A model generated the notes under the pieces. That model was not told the DNA's origin, searched no databases, and saw only the letters and a list, made by a program, of their open reading frames with translations. A program made the position numbers and the translations under genes. Of a DNA stretch of 46,525 nucleotides, positions 27,748 through 36,147 are shown piece after piece. Each line of letters opens with the position of its first letter. Position 1 is the first letter of the stretch. Source of the DNA: Erysipelotrichaceae bacterium (GTDB lineage: Bacteria > Bacillota_I > Bacilli_A > Erysipelotrichales > Erysipelotrichaceae); contig JAFZBT010000150.1 of NCBI GenBank assembly GCA_017561615.1, forward strand, positions 1 through 46,525, read 5' to 3'.

Positions 27748-28145
27748 TATTCCATGTCCTCTTTGCCGAATGACATCGGAAGCAGCTCGCCGATGGTCTT
27801 GATGACGGTCTGCTGACCGTTGGAAAGAATGATCGGCGTATATTCGGTCAGAAGCTCGGAAAGCACCTGACGGCAGATGCCGCAGGGCGCGGCAACGGTC
27901 TTGCCGTAGGATACGATGGCCAGGGCTACGATGTCGTCCCGGCGGTAGCCGTAGGTATAGGCCGCAAAGACCGCGTTGCGCTCGGCGCAGTTAGTGGCGC
28001 CGTAACTGGCGTTTTCCACGTTGGCACCCAGGAAATAGTTGCCGTCTCTGACCAGGCAGCAGGCGCCGACCTTGTAATTTGAATAAGGCGCATAGGCATT
28101 CTTGGCAGCGCTGAAAGCCAGGCTGATCAATTCTTTCTGTTCCAT
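27747..28145 (-). CDS. cdd: Cytidine deaminase
   Basis: 132 aa, the short tetrameric form. The zinc catalytic motif CAER (C53, E55) and PCGIC (C88, C91) provide the three Cys ligands and the proton-shuttle Glu. Converts cytidine and deoxycytidine to uridine forms in pyrimidine salvage. It lies between ybeY and era; the dgkA gene that usually separates ybeY from cdd in Firmicutes is missing. AGAGGGGG is a strong ribosome site. Confidence 0.97.
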   Translation of the reverse strand: MEQKELISLAFSAAKNAYAPYSNYKVGACCLVRDGNYFLGANVENASYGATNCAERNAVFAAYTYGYRRDDIVALAIVSYGKTVAAPCGICRQVLSELLTEYTPIILSNGQQTVIKTIGELLPMSFGKEDME

Positions 28146-28157
28146 AATAATCCCCCT

Positions 28158-28613
28158 CTAATCATCACGACTGACGATGTCGTCTAGTATTCTCTTCTGA
28201 TAAGCGATCATTTCGCTTTCCTCTTCACTGTTCTGGTGGTCAAATCCGCACAGATGCAACAGACCGTGGGTAAACAGGAAGCAGATCTCCCTTCTTACCG
28301 AATGGCCGTAATCATAAGCCTGCCGGTCCGCGGCGTCGACGTTGATGAAGATGTCGCCCAGTTCCGCCGGGATGTAGTCCTCCCCGCTCTGATCATCAGC
28401 CAGAGCGAAGCTGATGACGTCGGTAGTGCGGTCAACGCCCCGGTAGTCACGGTTGATCTGATGCATGCGCCTGTCGGTCACGAAGATCGCGCTGACAGCA
28501 GCGTCTTCGGGAAGCTCAAGCACCTTCTGTGCTCTTTCCATGATCCGGCTGAAGTCGTCGCGGTAGCTGACATACCCCTTGCGGCGGCTGTGGTTAAGGA
28601 CGTTGAGTTCCAT
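28158..28613 (-). CDS. ybeY: Endoribonuclease YbeY (16S rRNA maturation)
   Basis: 151 aa. The zinc motif H116-x3-H120-x5-H126 (THGLLHLCGFDH) and the preceding DVISFAL segment are diagnostic. YbeY takes part in 16S 3'-end processing and ribosome quality control and is functionally linked to Era, encoded two genes downstream. It lies three bases after phoH. Confidence 0.96.
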   Translation of the reverse strand: MELNVLNHSRRKGYVSYRDDFSRIMERAQKVLELPEDAAVSAIFVTDRRMHQINRDYRGVDRTTDVISFALADDQSGEDYIPAELGDIFINVDAADRQAYDYGHSVRREICFLFTHGLLHLCGFDHQNSEEESEMIAYQKRILDDIVSRDD

Positions 28614-28616
28614 GTT

Positions 28617-29537
28617 CTATTCCACCTTCTCGTAGGCATCGATGATCCGGGAGACCAGCGGATGCCTTACCACGTCATAGTTATGCATGTATACGACATT
28701 GATGCCCTCGATGCCGTCTACGATCCTGACGGCCTGCAGCAGGCCGGAAGGCTTGTGGGCGGGCAGGTCGATCTGGGTGATGTCACCGGTGATGATCATC
28801 TTGGAATTGAAGCCCAGACGGGTCATGAACATCTTGATCTGCATGGGCGTGGTATTCTGTGCCTCATCGAGGATGACGCAGGCTTCATTGAGCGTCCGGC
28901 CGCGCATGTAGGCCAGCGGCGAGATCTCAATGATGTGCTTTTCGATCATCTTCTGCAGGTTATCCTGGCCGCAGAGCACCTCAAAGCTGTCATAGATCGG
29001 CCGGAGATAGGGATCGACCTTTTCCCTCAGATCCCCGGGCAGAAAGCCCAGCGATTCGCCGGATTCCACGACCGGCCGGGTAATGATGATCCTTCTGATG
29101 GTCCCCTGCTTTAACAGTGACCAGGCGTAGCAGACAGCCAGAAAGGTCTTGCCGGTTCCCGCCGGTCCGATGGCGAAAGTGATGACGTTGTTCTCAAAAC
29201 TGTCATACAGCTTCTTCTGACCGGTGGTACGCAGATAGTATTTCCTTGATCCCGTTCCCGAGACGATGTACTGCTTGTAATAGCTGTCATGAAGCAGGGA
29301 AATGAGATCCTGGGTCTCGATGGTTCCCTGGGACTCATAGATCGCCATCAGCGAGGTAATGGTCTTGCGGACATGCTCGGCCGCGGCTTCATCGCTGCAG
29401 GACAGCACGCCGTTTTCAAAAGCCAGTGAGCAGCCGTAAAACTCGCCGATCATCTTCAGATTATCGTCATTGTTTCCCAATAGCGCGCTGATGAGCTCAG
29501 CGTCGAACTGAGAGAGATCAAGTATTTCCTTAGCCAA
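28617..29537 (-). CDS. phoH: PhoH-family P-loop ATPase
   Basis: 306 aa. N-terminal KH-like region, then a superfamily 1-like NTPase core with Walker A GPAGTGKT (124-131), GFLPGDL and Walker B VILDEAQN. PhoH-like proteins are predicted RNA helicase or nuclease partners of YbeY, encoded directly downstream. The start is a TTG at 29537, supported by GAGGT seven bases upstream; the protein then begins with Met-AKEILDLSQF. A TATAAT at 29557-29562 may be its promoter. First gene of the phoH-ybeY-cdd-era-recO operon. Confidence 0.95.
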   Translation of the reverse strand: MAKEILDLSQFDAELISALLGNNDDNLKMIGEFYGCSLAFENGVLSCSDEAAAEHVRKTITSLMAIYESQGTIETQDLISLLHDSYYKQYIVSGTGSRKYYLRTTGQKKLYDSFENNVITFAIGPAGTGKTFLAVCYAWSLLKQGTIRRIIITRPVVESGESLGFLPGDLREKVDPYLRPIYDSFEVLCGQDNLQKMIEKHIIEISPLAYMRGRTLNEACVILDEAQNTTPMQIKMFMTRLGFNSKMIITGDITQIDLPAHKPSGLLQAVRIVDGIEGINVVYMHNYDVVRHPLVSRIIDAYEKVE

Positions 29538-29566
29538 TATATCTACCTCACGATTAATTATACGTC

Positions 29567-29590
29567 AAAAAAAGTGGTTATGACACCACT
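29567..29590 (-). terminator. Intrinsic terminator of rpsU
   Basis: Six-bp stem (29573-29578 with 29585-29590), 6-base loop, seven T residues on the minus strand, overlapping the rpsU stop codon. Confidence 0.75.
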
Positions 29591-29765
29591 ATTTCTTTCT
29601 GGCCTTTCTGGCGGCTTCCTGTTTCAGCTTGCGCTTGACACCAGGCTTTACATAGTATTCTCTTTTACGAGCTTCAGCAAGGGTACCATTTCTTGAGACC
29701 TGTCTTTTGAAACGACGTAAGGCATCATCAAGACCTTCGTTATCCTTAACTACTACTTTCGGCAT
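29589..29765 (-). CDS. rpsU: 30S ribosomal protein S21
   Basis: 58 aa. The translation begins [20 protein letters not shown], continues with [16 protein letters not shown], and ends in a basic tail (ARKARKK), as in S21 of other Firmicutes. S21 joins the 30S subunit late near the anti-Shine-Dalgarno region of 16S rRNA and influences initiation. GGGAGGGTAGTTA gives a strong ribosome site. It sits just upstream of phoH, as commonly found, with its own promoter and terminator. Confidence 0.97.
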   Translation of the reverse strand: MPKVVVKDNEGLDDALRRFKRQVSRNGTLAEARKREYYVKPGVKRKLKQEAARKARKK

Positions 29766-29811
29766 TAACTACCCTCCCTTCTGAAACTGTAAAAATACTT
29801 TTACCGAAATC

Positions 29812-29840
29812 ATATTACACTAAGAAAAAAGGAAATGCAA
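29812..29840 (-). promoter_or_regulatory. Probable promoter of rpsU
   Basis: -35 TTGCAT (29835-29840), 17-bp spacer, -10 TAATAT (29812-29817), about 46 bases before the start codon. Confidence 0.5.
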
Positions 29841-29887
29841 CGAAAAATGTGATGATTATGGGAAAAAACGCGCACTTTTATCGTATG

Positions 29888-29936
29888 AAAGCCATAAGAA
29901 AACCGGAGGAACTGTCTCTCCGGTCTGAATGGCTTT
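29888..29936 (-). terminator. Bidirectional-looking terminator after deoC
   Basis: Outer 8-bp stem (29888-29895 with 29929-29936) encloses an inner 6-bp GC-rich stem (29903-29908 with 29918-29923). On minus the inner stem is followed by TTTTCTT, and on plus the outer stem is followed by TTTTTTCTTTT. It ends the scpA-to-deoC operon; no plus-strand gene uses it. Confidence 0.65.
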
Positions 29937-29942
29937 TTTCTT

Positions 29943-30599
29943 TTAGTGAGCAGCCCGGTAACCTTCGATGATCTTGATCCCGGCACTGCATCCCAGCCTT
30001 TCGGCTCCGGCATCGATCATCTTCTGAGCGTCCTCATAGGATCTGATGCCGCCGGCGGCCTTGACCTTGCAGCTGTCGCCCACCGTCTTCTTCATCAGGG
30101 CGACATCATGCTCGGTTGCTCCGGCAGTGGAGAAACCGGTAGAGGTCTTGACGAACTGAGCACCGGCGCGCACGGCGCATTTGCAGGCTCTGACCTTTTC
30201 CTTGTCGGTCAGCAGGCAGGTCTCGATGATGACCTTGACCAGCTTGCCCTTGGCAGCCTTGACGACGGACTTGATGTCCTTGGTGACATATTTCCAGCTG
30301 CCTTCCTTGGCAGCGCAGATGTTGATTACCATGTCGATCTCATCAGCACCGTCCTTGACGGCCTGCTTGGTCTCAAAGGCCTTGGCCTGGATGCTCATGG
30401 CACCTAAGGGGAAACCGACGACGCAGCAGACATTGACGCCGCTGCCTTCCAACAGCTGCCTGCACAGCGGTACGTAGCAGGTATTGACGCATACGGAGGC
30501 AAACTCGTTTTCCCTGGCTTCATTGCAGAGTTTGGTGATCTGCTCGCTGGTTGCGTCAGCCTTCAATAAAGTGTGATCAATATACTTGTTAATTTCCAT
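29943..30599 (-). CDS. deoC: Deoxyribose-phosphate aldolase
   Basis: 218 aa, class I aldolase TIM barrel. Schiff-base Lys151 in FVKTSTGF, proton-relay Lys180 in KAAGGIR and Asp89 in DEIDMVIN are in place. Cleaves 2-deoxyribose-5-phosphate to acetaldehyde and glyceraldehyde-3-phosphate in deoxynucleoside catabolism. It usually clusters with deoA, pdp or cdd, but here it overlaps the murE stop by 11 bases at the end of the scpA operon, an odd partner. Confidence 0.97.
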   Translation of the reverse strand: MEINKYIDHTLLKADATSEQITKLCNEARENEFASVCVNTCYVPLCRQLLEGSGVNVCCVVGFPLGAMSIQAKAFETKQAVKDGADEIDMVINICAAKEGSWKYVTKDIKSVVKAAKGKLVKVIIETCLLTDKEKVRACKCAVRAGAQFVKTSTGFSTAGATEHDVALMKKTVGDSCKVKAAGGIRSYEDAQKMIDAGAERLGCSAGIKIIEGYRAAH

Positions 30600-32046
30600 T
30601 CTTATCTCCTTCCAGCATGTTCTTCAGGATTTCCCGGCATGCTGCATCATCGCCCATCCAGAAGACCTTTCCGTCTCCGATCTTGAAATACTGTTCGTCC
30701 GCCTTGCCCAGCACGCAGACGGTATCGCCGCTGTTAGCCAGCTCGATGCCCTGTCTGATGGCGTCGTAGCGGTCTTCAATGTATACGTAGGAATGCTTGG
30801 TAATTCCCTCACCGATCTGCCGGCAGATCTCCGCCGGGTCTTCCCAGTGGTTATCTTCGGAACAGAGGATGATGACATCGGAATTCTCATCGGCGATCTT
30901 GCCGATCATCGGCCTCTTGGCATGGTCACGGGCGCCGTGAGCGCCGAAGACCGAGATGATCCGCTTGTCTTCCGCGGTGATCTTTTTGACGTAATCGTAG
31001 ATCTTCTCGTAGCCGTCCGGGGTATGGGCGTAGTCGACGATGACATTGAAGTTCTGTCCTTCATCAATGCGCTCTGCCCTTCCCAGCACCTGCGGGATGG
31101 TCGCCAGATAGGCATTCAGCTTGTCCATCGTATAGCCGTCTTCCAGCAGCGTTGCCAGAACGCCAAGCAGGTTGTAGACATTGAAGGTAGCAACCAGGTT
31201 GGTGTAGACCGGCCAGCTCTGTTCGCCATGTACCAGAGTGAATTCGGTATGATCGGCGAACTCCCGGACGTCAGTTGCCATATAGTCGGCCGGCTTGACG
31301 ATGCCGTAGGTAACGACGCGGCAGGAAGTATCCGCGATCAGCCTTTCCGCGTATTCATCATCAACGTTGATGACCGCCGTCTTGTCAGCGGGCATGTTTC
31401 TGAACATCTTGGCCTTGGCCTGATAGTAGTTTTCCATGGTCAGGTGGTAATCCAGATGGTCATGGGTCAGGTTGGTGAAGATGGCATAATCGAAGTCAAT
31501 GGCTTCTACGCGGCGCATGTCAATGCCCTGTGAGGAAGCTTCAATGCTGATGGAGCGGCAGCCGTGGTTGTAGATCTGCTTGATCATCTTGTGAATGACA
31601 TCAACTTCCGGAGTGGTCAGGAAGCTGTCGTTGATCTGCTCGTCCCACATGTAGCCGATGGTGCCGATGTAGCCGCACTTCTTATAGCGGGATACCAGAT
31701 AGCGGATGACCCAGGCAATGGTGGTCTTGCCGTTGGTGCCGGTCACGCCATAGACCTTCATCTTCTTGGTAACGTTGCCGTAGAAGGCGGCCGTGAAGAT
31801 GTTCAGGGCGCCCAGGGTATCCTCTACCTGAATGTAGGTGATGCCCTTGCGGTATTCCTTGAGATCCTTGGAGTGAACGATGCAGATGGCGCCGTTCTCG
31901 ATGGCCTGATCGATATAGTCGTGGCCGTCATTTACCAGTCCGGCAACACAGAAAAAGATCGCGTTCTTCAGCTTGACGCGTGAGTCCGTCATGATGTTCC
32001 TGATATCCAGTGACGGTGCGTTCTCAAATATCGTTGAAATATTCAT
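30589..32046 (-). CDS. murE: UDP-MurNAc-tripeptide synthetase (MurE family)
   Basis: 485 aa. Mur ligase with ATP motif GTNGKT (103-108), the T-H-D-H-L-D-Y-H block and [11 protein letters not shown]. It adds the third amino acid to UDP-MurNAc-L-Ala-D-Glu. The meso-DAP signature DNPR is replaced by DNHW (398-401) with one residue fewer before EDP, and the usual GKGHE reads GKADE (447-451). The acceptor is therefore probably not meso-DAP; L-Lys, L-Ser or another amino acid is possible. AAGGGGA precedes the ATG. It lies between mtaB and deoC rather than in a mur/dcw cluster. Confidence 0.93.
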   Translation of the reverse strand: MNISTIFENAPSLDIRNIMTDSRVKLKNAIFFCVAGLVNDGHDYIDQAIENGAICIVHSKDLKEYRKGITYIQVEDTLGALNIFTAAFYGNVTKKMKVYGVTGTNGKTTIAWVIRYLVSRYKKCGYIGTIGYMWDEQINDSFLTTPEVDVIHKMIKQIYNHGCRSISIEASSQGIDMRRVEAIDFDYAIFTNLTHDHLDYHLTMENYYQAKAKMFRNMPADKTAVINVDDEYAERLIADTSCRVVTYGIVKPADYMATDVREFADHTEFTLVHGEQSWPVYTNLVATFNVYNLLGVLATLLEDGYTMDKLNAYLATIPQVLGRAERIDEGQNFNVIVDYAHTPDGYEKIYDYVKKITAEDKRIISVFGAHGARDHAKRPMIGKIADENSDVIILCSEDNHWEDPAEICRQIGEGITKHSYVYIEDRYDAIRQGIELANSGDTVCVLGKADEQYFKIGDGKVFWMGDDAACREILKNMLEGDKNGN

Positions 32047-32055
32047 ATTGTCCCC

Positions 32056-33330
32056 TTAAATGATGTGTCCCCTTAAGCCGTCTTCGAAAAGACCGTCAAC
32101 GTGGACACGGCAGATCTGACCCAGCAGATCCTCTTCTCCTTCAGCAGCCGTCACGATGTATTCGCTGCTGTGACCCTTGAGCAGCCCGTTTTCGCCCGTT
32201 TCAAAAAGGACTTCGACCTCCTTATTGAGATAGCTGCTTACATAATCATTATATAGTTGCCCGCGGAGTTTAGTCAAACTGGCGGCCCGCTCTTTTCTGA
32301 CGTTTTCCGGCACCTGTTTAAGGGTGGCGTCATAGGTATGCTGCTTGCGGGCGTAGGGGAAAACATGCAGGAAGGAAAGCCGGCATTTTTCGATGAACTG
32401 CATGGTTTCCTGATGCTCCTGCTCGCTTTCCGTGGGCAGTCCGGCGATGATGTCTGAGGAGATCGAGACGCCGGGAAGCCGGTCTCTGATCTCGCTGATC
32501 CTTTCATAATACTGTTCCGTCGTGTAGGGACGGTTATTGAGCTTCAGCAGCCGGTCGTTGCCGGTCTGAAGCGGGATGTGCAGATGACGGGCAATGCGCT
32601 TGTCAGCAGCCATCAGCTCGATCAGACGGTCGCTTACTTCCGTCATCTCAATGGAGGAAAGTCTGATCCTTTCCAGTCCTTCAACTTCAGCAAGCAATGT
32701 CTTCATCAGATCAGCAAGATCATGTTCCCCGTCGTTCCAGCGGCCGGTATGGATGCCGGTCAGCACGATCTCCTTATGGCCGCCGGCTACCAGTCTGCGG
32801 GCATTTTCAACGACCTTTTCCAACGGAAGGCTTCTTTCCCGGCCTCTGGCCAGCGGGATCGTACAGTAGCTGCAGAACTGATTGCAGCCGTCCTGGATCT
32901 TCAGATAGGCTCTGGTCTGATTGAAGCGCGTCAGCGCCATCTCTTCAAACGGGCAGCTGTCAAAAGGCCCGACGTCGATTATCCGCTCCCTTGTTTCGAT
33001 GAACTGGCGGATGTACTGCGGAAGTCTGGTCTTGTTCCGGGAGCCGATCAGGATGTCGCAGTCCTCGAATATCTCTTCATCGCGGTATTCAAGCTGGACG
33101 TAGCAGCTGACGGCCGCAATGATGGCCTCGGGGTTCATGCGGCGGGCGCGGTGGATCATCTGGCGGCTCTTGGAGCCGGCAGTATTGGTCACCGAACAGC
33201 TGTTGATGATGTAGATGTCCGCCTTCTGGCTGAAATCAACTTGCTCATGATCAACGGCCAGCTGTTCGGCATACCAGTTGGCTTCGTAGTTATTTACCTT
33301 GCATCCCAGATTGCAGATCGCAAATTTCAT
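32056..33330 (-). CDS. mtaB: tRNA t6A37 methylthiotransferase MtaB
   Basis: 424 aa. The methylthiotransferase domain has three cluster Cys (C10, C45, C76). The radical-SAM domain has C149-x3-C153-x2-C156, and a C-terminal TRAM domain binds RNA. Forms ms2t6A at position 37 of ANN-decoding tRNAs. Overlaps the rsmE stop by four bases (ATGA). This rsmE-mtaB pairing is common in Firmicutes. Confidence 0.96.
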   Translation of the reverse strand: MKFAICNLGCKVNNYEANWYAEQLAVDHEQVDFSQKADIYIINSCSVTNTAGSKSRQMIHRARRMNPEAIIAAVSCYVQLEYRDEEIFEDCDILIGSRNKTRLPQYIRQFIETRERIIDVGPFDSCPFEEMALTRFNQTRAYLKIQDGCNQFCSYCTIPLARGRERSLPLEKVVENARRLVAGGHKEIVLTGIHTGRWNDGEHDLADLMKTLLAEVEGLERIRLSSIEMTEVSDRLIELMAADKRIARHLHIPLQTGNDRLLKLNNRPYTTEQYYERISEIRDRLPGVSISSDIIAGLPTESEQEHQETMQFIEKCRLSFLHVFPYARKQHTYDATLKQVPENVRKERAASLTKLRGQLYNDYVSSYLNKEVEVLFETGENGLLKGHSSEYIVTAAEGEEDLLGQICRVHVDGLFEDGLRGHII

Positions 33331-34037
33331 ATCATGTTCCTCTTGGCGTCAATGACAGCCAGGGCGTACATTAGCGCTGTTTCCGCCCTCAGGATCCGCT
33401 GCCCAAGCGAGCAGCTGATGAATCCCATGGATCTGAGAGTTTCTACTTCCTGCGGTTCAAAGCCGCCCTCCGGACCGCTGACCAATGTCAGGTCACGGTC
33501 ATCGCAGAGATCGATCAGATGCGTGCCTTCTTCGTTTTCATAGGCCAGCAGGTTATTATCGGAAAGATAATGACCGATGTCTGTGAGCTCAATGGGCGCC
33601 TCAACCGTGCAGACGCTGGTACGGTTGGACTGCTGGCAGGCTTCCAGGGCGATCTTGTTCCATCTTGCCAGCTTCTTTTCGATTTCCCGGGCATCCGGAT
33701 GGACGATGGTCCGCCGGGAAATGACCGGCACGATGCGGTCAGCACCCAGTTCGGCCGCCTTCTGGATCAGCAGTTCCCATTTTTCCCGCTTTATCAGACA
33801 GGGACAGCAGGTGATCTTCCCGCCTTTGCTTTCTCCCTGGAGTTCTTCGGTGATCTCGGCTTCCACCTTCTCGCCGAGCTGAAGTCGGGCAAGAAAAAGA
33901 TGCCTGTCGCCGTCAACCAGCCTGATCTTATCACCGCTGCGGCAGCGCAGGACATTCTTCAGATGATGGGATACTTCCTCATTAAGGACCACGGTGCTTC
34001 CGCACTGCAGTTTTTCTTCCACAAAGTACTGACGCAT
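33327..34037 (-). CDS. rsmE: 16S rRNA (uracil(1498)-N3)-methyltransferase
   Basis: 236 aa. N-terminal PUA-like domain followed by a SPOUT knot with LVSGPEGGFEPQEVE and SCSLGQRILRAETA, the RsmE signatures. Methylates U1498 in 16S rRNA. The start shares one base with the rluB stop (TGATG), and an AAGGAAAGAG ribosome site lies inside rluB. Confidence 0.96.
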   Translation of the reverse strand: MRQYFVEEKLQCGSTVVLNEEVSHHLKNVLRCRSGDKIRLVDGDRHLFLARLQLGEKVEAEITEELQGESKGGKITCCPCLIKREKWELLIQKAAELGADRIVPVISRRTIVHPDAREIEKKLARWNKIALEACQQSNRTSVCTVEAPIELTDIGHYLSDNNLLAYENEEGTHLIDLCDDRDLTLVSGPEGGFEPQEVETLRSMGFISCSLGQRILRAETALMYALAVIDAKRNMI

Positions 34038-34768
34038 CAGTCGCTCTTTCCTTCCTGAGCCATCTGCCTCAGCGACTTGATCTCATGGGGACGCAGACGC
34101 CGGTAGGAACCGGAAGGAAGCTGATCGTCGACGACCGTCCCGAACCGGGTACGGTGCAGCCTGGTCACCTCATGGCCGAGAGCTTCCATCATCCTTCTGA
34201 CCTGGCGGTTGCGGCCTTCGTAGATGGTAATGTCCACGGTGCACTTGTCCGCTTCCCGGTCATAGTTGACCATCTGGACTTCGGAACGCATCGTCTTGAC
34301 GCCGTCATCAAGCACGACTCCTCTTCTCAGGGTCAGAATTTCATTCTTATCCAGCACGCCCCTGACGGTCACGTGATAGGTCTTGGGTATGTGATACTTG
34401 GGATGGGTGAGCAGGTTGGCGAATTCGCCGTCATTGGTCAGGATCAGCAGGCCTGTTGAATCATAGTCCAGTCTTCCCACCGGAAAGATCCGCTCTGAAC
34501 AGTCGATCAGATCGGTAACCTTGGCACGGTCATGCTCATCGGCGGCGGTAGAGACATATTTGCGGGGCTTGTTAAGCAGGTAGTATACCAGTTCTTCCCG
34601 CTGCAGAGACTTGCCGTCGACGGTAATGATGTCGCTGTTGGAAACCTGGGTGCCCAGCGTGGTCACGGTTTCGCCGTTGACCTTTACCCGTCCCTGGGTT
34701 ATCAGCTCCTCGGCCTTGCGCCGGGATGCCAGACCGGATCTGGCAATTACCTTCTGAAGACGCTCCAT
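34037..34768 (-). CDS. rluB: RluB-type rRNA pseudouridine synthase
   Basis: 243 aa. N-terminal S4 domain (about 1-60) and an RsuA/RluB-family catalytic core with GRLDYDSTGLLILTNDG, Asp101 being the catalytic residue, and the later GRNRQVRRM motif. Probably converts a 23S rRNA uridine near helix 89 to pseudouridine. It follows scpB directly (one-base overlap), the standard scpA-scpB-rluB order. Confidence 0.95.
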   Translation of the reverse strand: MERLQKVIARSGLASRRKAEELITQGRVKVNGETVTTLGTQVSNSDIITVDGKSLQREELVYYLLNKPRKYVSTAADEHDRAKVTDLIDCSERIFPVGRLDYDSTGLLILTNDGEFANLLTHPKYHIPKTYHVTVRGVLDKNEILTLRRGVVLDDGVKTMRSEVQMVNYDREADKCTVDITIYEGRNRQVRRMMEALGHEVTRLHRTRFGTVVDDQLPSGSYRRLRPHEIKSLRQMAQEGKSD

Positions 34769-35316
34769 CAGTCAAACAGCTCTCCTTCCTCGCTTACCTT
34801 CTGGTAGTCGGGAAGCTTGGGCAGTTCGTCCAGGGAAGTCAGGGAGAAGGTGTCCATGAACTGCTCAGTCACTTCATAGGTATAAGGCAGTCCCGGGGTA
34901 TCCAGACGGCCGGCTTCGCGGATCAGGTTGCGGGCCTGCAGCTTCTTGAGCATCATCTCGCAGCTTACGCCCCTGATCTCTTCGATCTCCACCCGCGTGA
35001 TCGGCTGGTTATAGGCGATGATGGCCAGGGTCTCCAGGGCAGCCTGCGAGAACTGAATGGTGGTGTCCTGTTCAAAGAGCTTCTGGACATAAGGGTGGCA
35101 GAGAGCCTTGGAAACCAGCTTGTAGTGGCGGCCGTAGTAAACCGCCTCCATGCCGCGGTCTTCGTTCTGATTGTACTGCATGACGAACTCATCCATCATC
35201 GGTTGCAGGGATTCTTCATTTATGGCCAGGACATCCGCCAGCTGGGCCAGGGTAACGCCCTCATCGCCACAGACAAACAGGATGCCTTCAATGATCGCTC
35301 TTAACTCGTTATTCAT
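34768..35316 (-). CDS. scpB: Segregation and condensation protein B
   Basis: 182 aa. Two winged-helix domains with an SMC-kleisin partner signature (ALETLAIIAYNQPITRVEIEEIRGV shortened to its core ETLAIIAYNQPITR). Binds ScpA and completes the SMC-ScpAB complex that compacts and segregates chromosomes. Overlaps scpA by eight bases (ATGAATAA). Confidence 0.96.
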   Translation of the reverse strand: MNNELRAIIEGILFVCGDEGVTLAQLADVLAINEESLQPMMDEFVMQYNQNEDRGMEAVYYGRHYKLVSKALCHPYVQKLFEQDTTIQFSQAALETLAIIAYNQPITRVEIEEIRGVSCEMMLKKLQARNLIREAGRLDTPGLPYTYEVTEQFMDTFSLTSLDELPKLPDYQKVSEEGELFD

Positions 35317-36040
35317 AATTCACACCTTTTCTGAAATATACTTCATCATCTCTGACCGCAAAGACCAGATAGCTGTTGTTTACCATGTTGAGGACGGCCA
35401 GGAAGGTGACGACGACATCATAGGCGTCCTTGCAGTCATCCATCATTTCCGTGAGCGTAAAGCTCTTCTTGTCGTCATAGCTGCGGTAGCGCTTCACCAG
35501 CTGCTTTTCGCGCTCTTCTGCCGTCGTGCGCTGAGTGGCAATGGAAACTTCATAGGGGTTGGCCATGGCATAGCGGTTAAGGACCCGCTTCATCGCCTTG
35601 ATCAGTTCGTATGGCGAGGTTTCCTGATAGCTGGTTTCGCCGTTGATCCAGTCATTGGCAATTTCCGACTGCACCTTGTCGTGCATCAGCGCCCGCTCCT
35701 TATAGAGCTGGTCAAACTGCGCGGTTATCTCCTTGTACTTCTGATACTCGATCAGCCGCTGGACCAGATCCATCTTCTGCTCTTCATAATCGTCAACAAG
35801 TTCGCTTTCCTGTGCCGGCAAGAGCTTCTTGCTCTTGTATTCGATCAGCCCGGCCAGTTCGCTGAGGTACTCGGAAGCCACATCAAGACGCATCTGCTGC
35901 ATCTGGTGGATGTAGTCGATGTACTGGTCAGCCAGCTGGGAAATGTCCAGATCAAAGATATCAAGATCCTTCTCCTTGATCAGATGGATCATCAGGTCCA
36001 GCGGTCCGTCGAACTTATCGATCGTCACAACAAAAGACAT
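35309..36040 (-). CDS. scpA: Segregation and condensation protein A (kleisin)
   Basis: 243 aa. N-terminal FDGPLDLMIHLIKEKDLDIFDLDI is the kleisin signature that binds the SMC neck; its core FDGPLDLMIHLI spans about residues 9-20. Acidic central linker and C-terminal winged helix follow. It heads a seven-gene run (scpA-scpB-rluB-rsmE-mtaB-murE-deoC) with overlaps or gaps under 10 bp throughout. GAGGT lies seven bases before the ATG. Confidence 0.96.
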   Translation of the reverse strand: MSFVVTIDKFDGPLDLMIHLIKEKDLDIFDLDISQLADQYIDYIHQMQQMRLDVASEYLSELAGLIEYKSKKLLPAQESELVDDYEEQKMDLVQRLIEYQKYKEITAQFDQLYKERALMHDKVQSEIANDWINGETSYQETSPYELIKAMKRVLNRYAMANPYEVSIATQRTTAEEREKQLVKRYRSYDDKKSFTLTEMMDDCKDAYDVVVTFLAVLNMVNNSYLVFAVRDDEVYFRKGVNYE

Positions 36041-36060
36041 GGCATTTACCTCGCCTTAAA

Positions 36061-36089
36061 AGTATAGCACATCTGAAGGGCCGATTGAA
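36061..36089 (-). promoter_or_regulatory. Extended -10 promoter of the scpA operon
   Basis: TGTGC-TATACT (hexamer 36061-36066) with a weak -35 TTCAAT (36084-36089) at 17 bp, about 20 bases before the scpA start. Confidence 0.65.
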
Positions 36090-36104
36090 CAGCGTTTCCA
36101 TAAG

Positions 36105-36136
36105 AAAAGGGGCTCGCCCTGGCGGCGACCCCTCTT
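36105..36136 (-). terminator. Intrinsic terminator of the lipid operon
   Basis: GC-rich stem (about 9 bp with one bulge) around GCCAG, followed by TTTTCTT on minus, 12 bp past the YhhN-like stop. Confidence 0.75.
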
Positions 36137-36147
36137 ATGAATGCGTT

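Noticed and set aside
26830..27816. 328-codon plus-strand frame opposite era
   Set aside because: Shadow of Era; similar long frames lie opposite murE, uvrC, mutS2, crtI-like and rsmE genes, all explained by codon use.
29888..29944. Plus-strand small RNA ending at the T-rich hairpin near deoC
   Set aside because: The hairpin has a good U tract on plus, but no plausible plus-strand promoter precedes it and the inner stem explains it as the deoC terminator.
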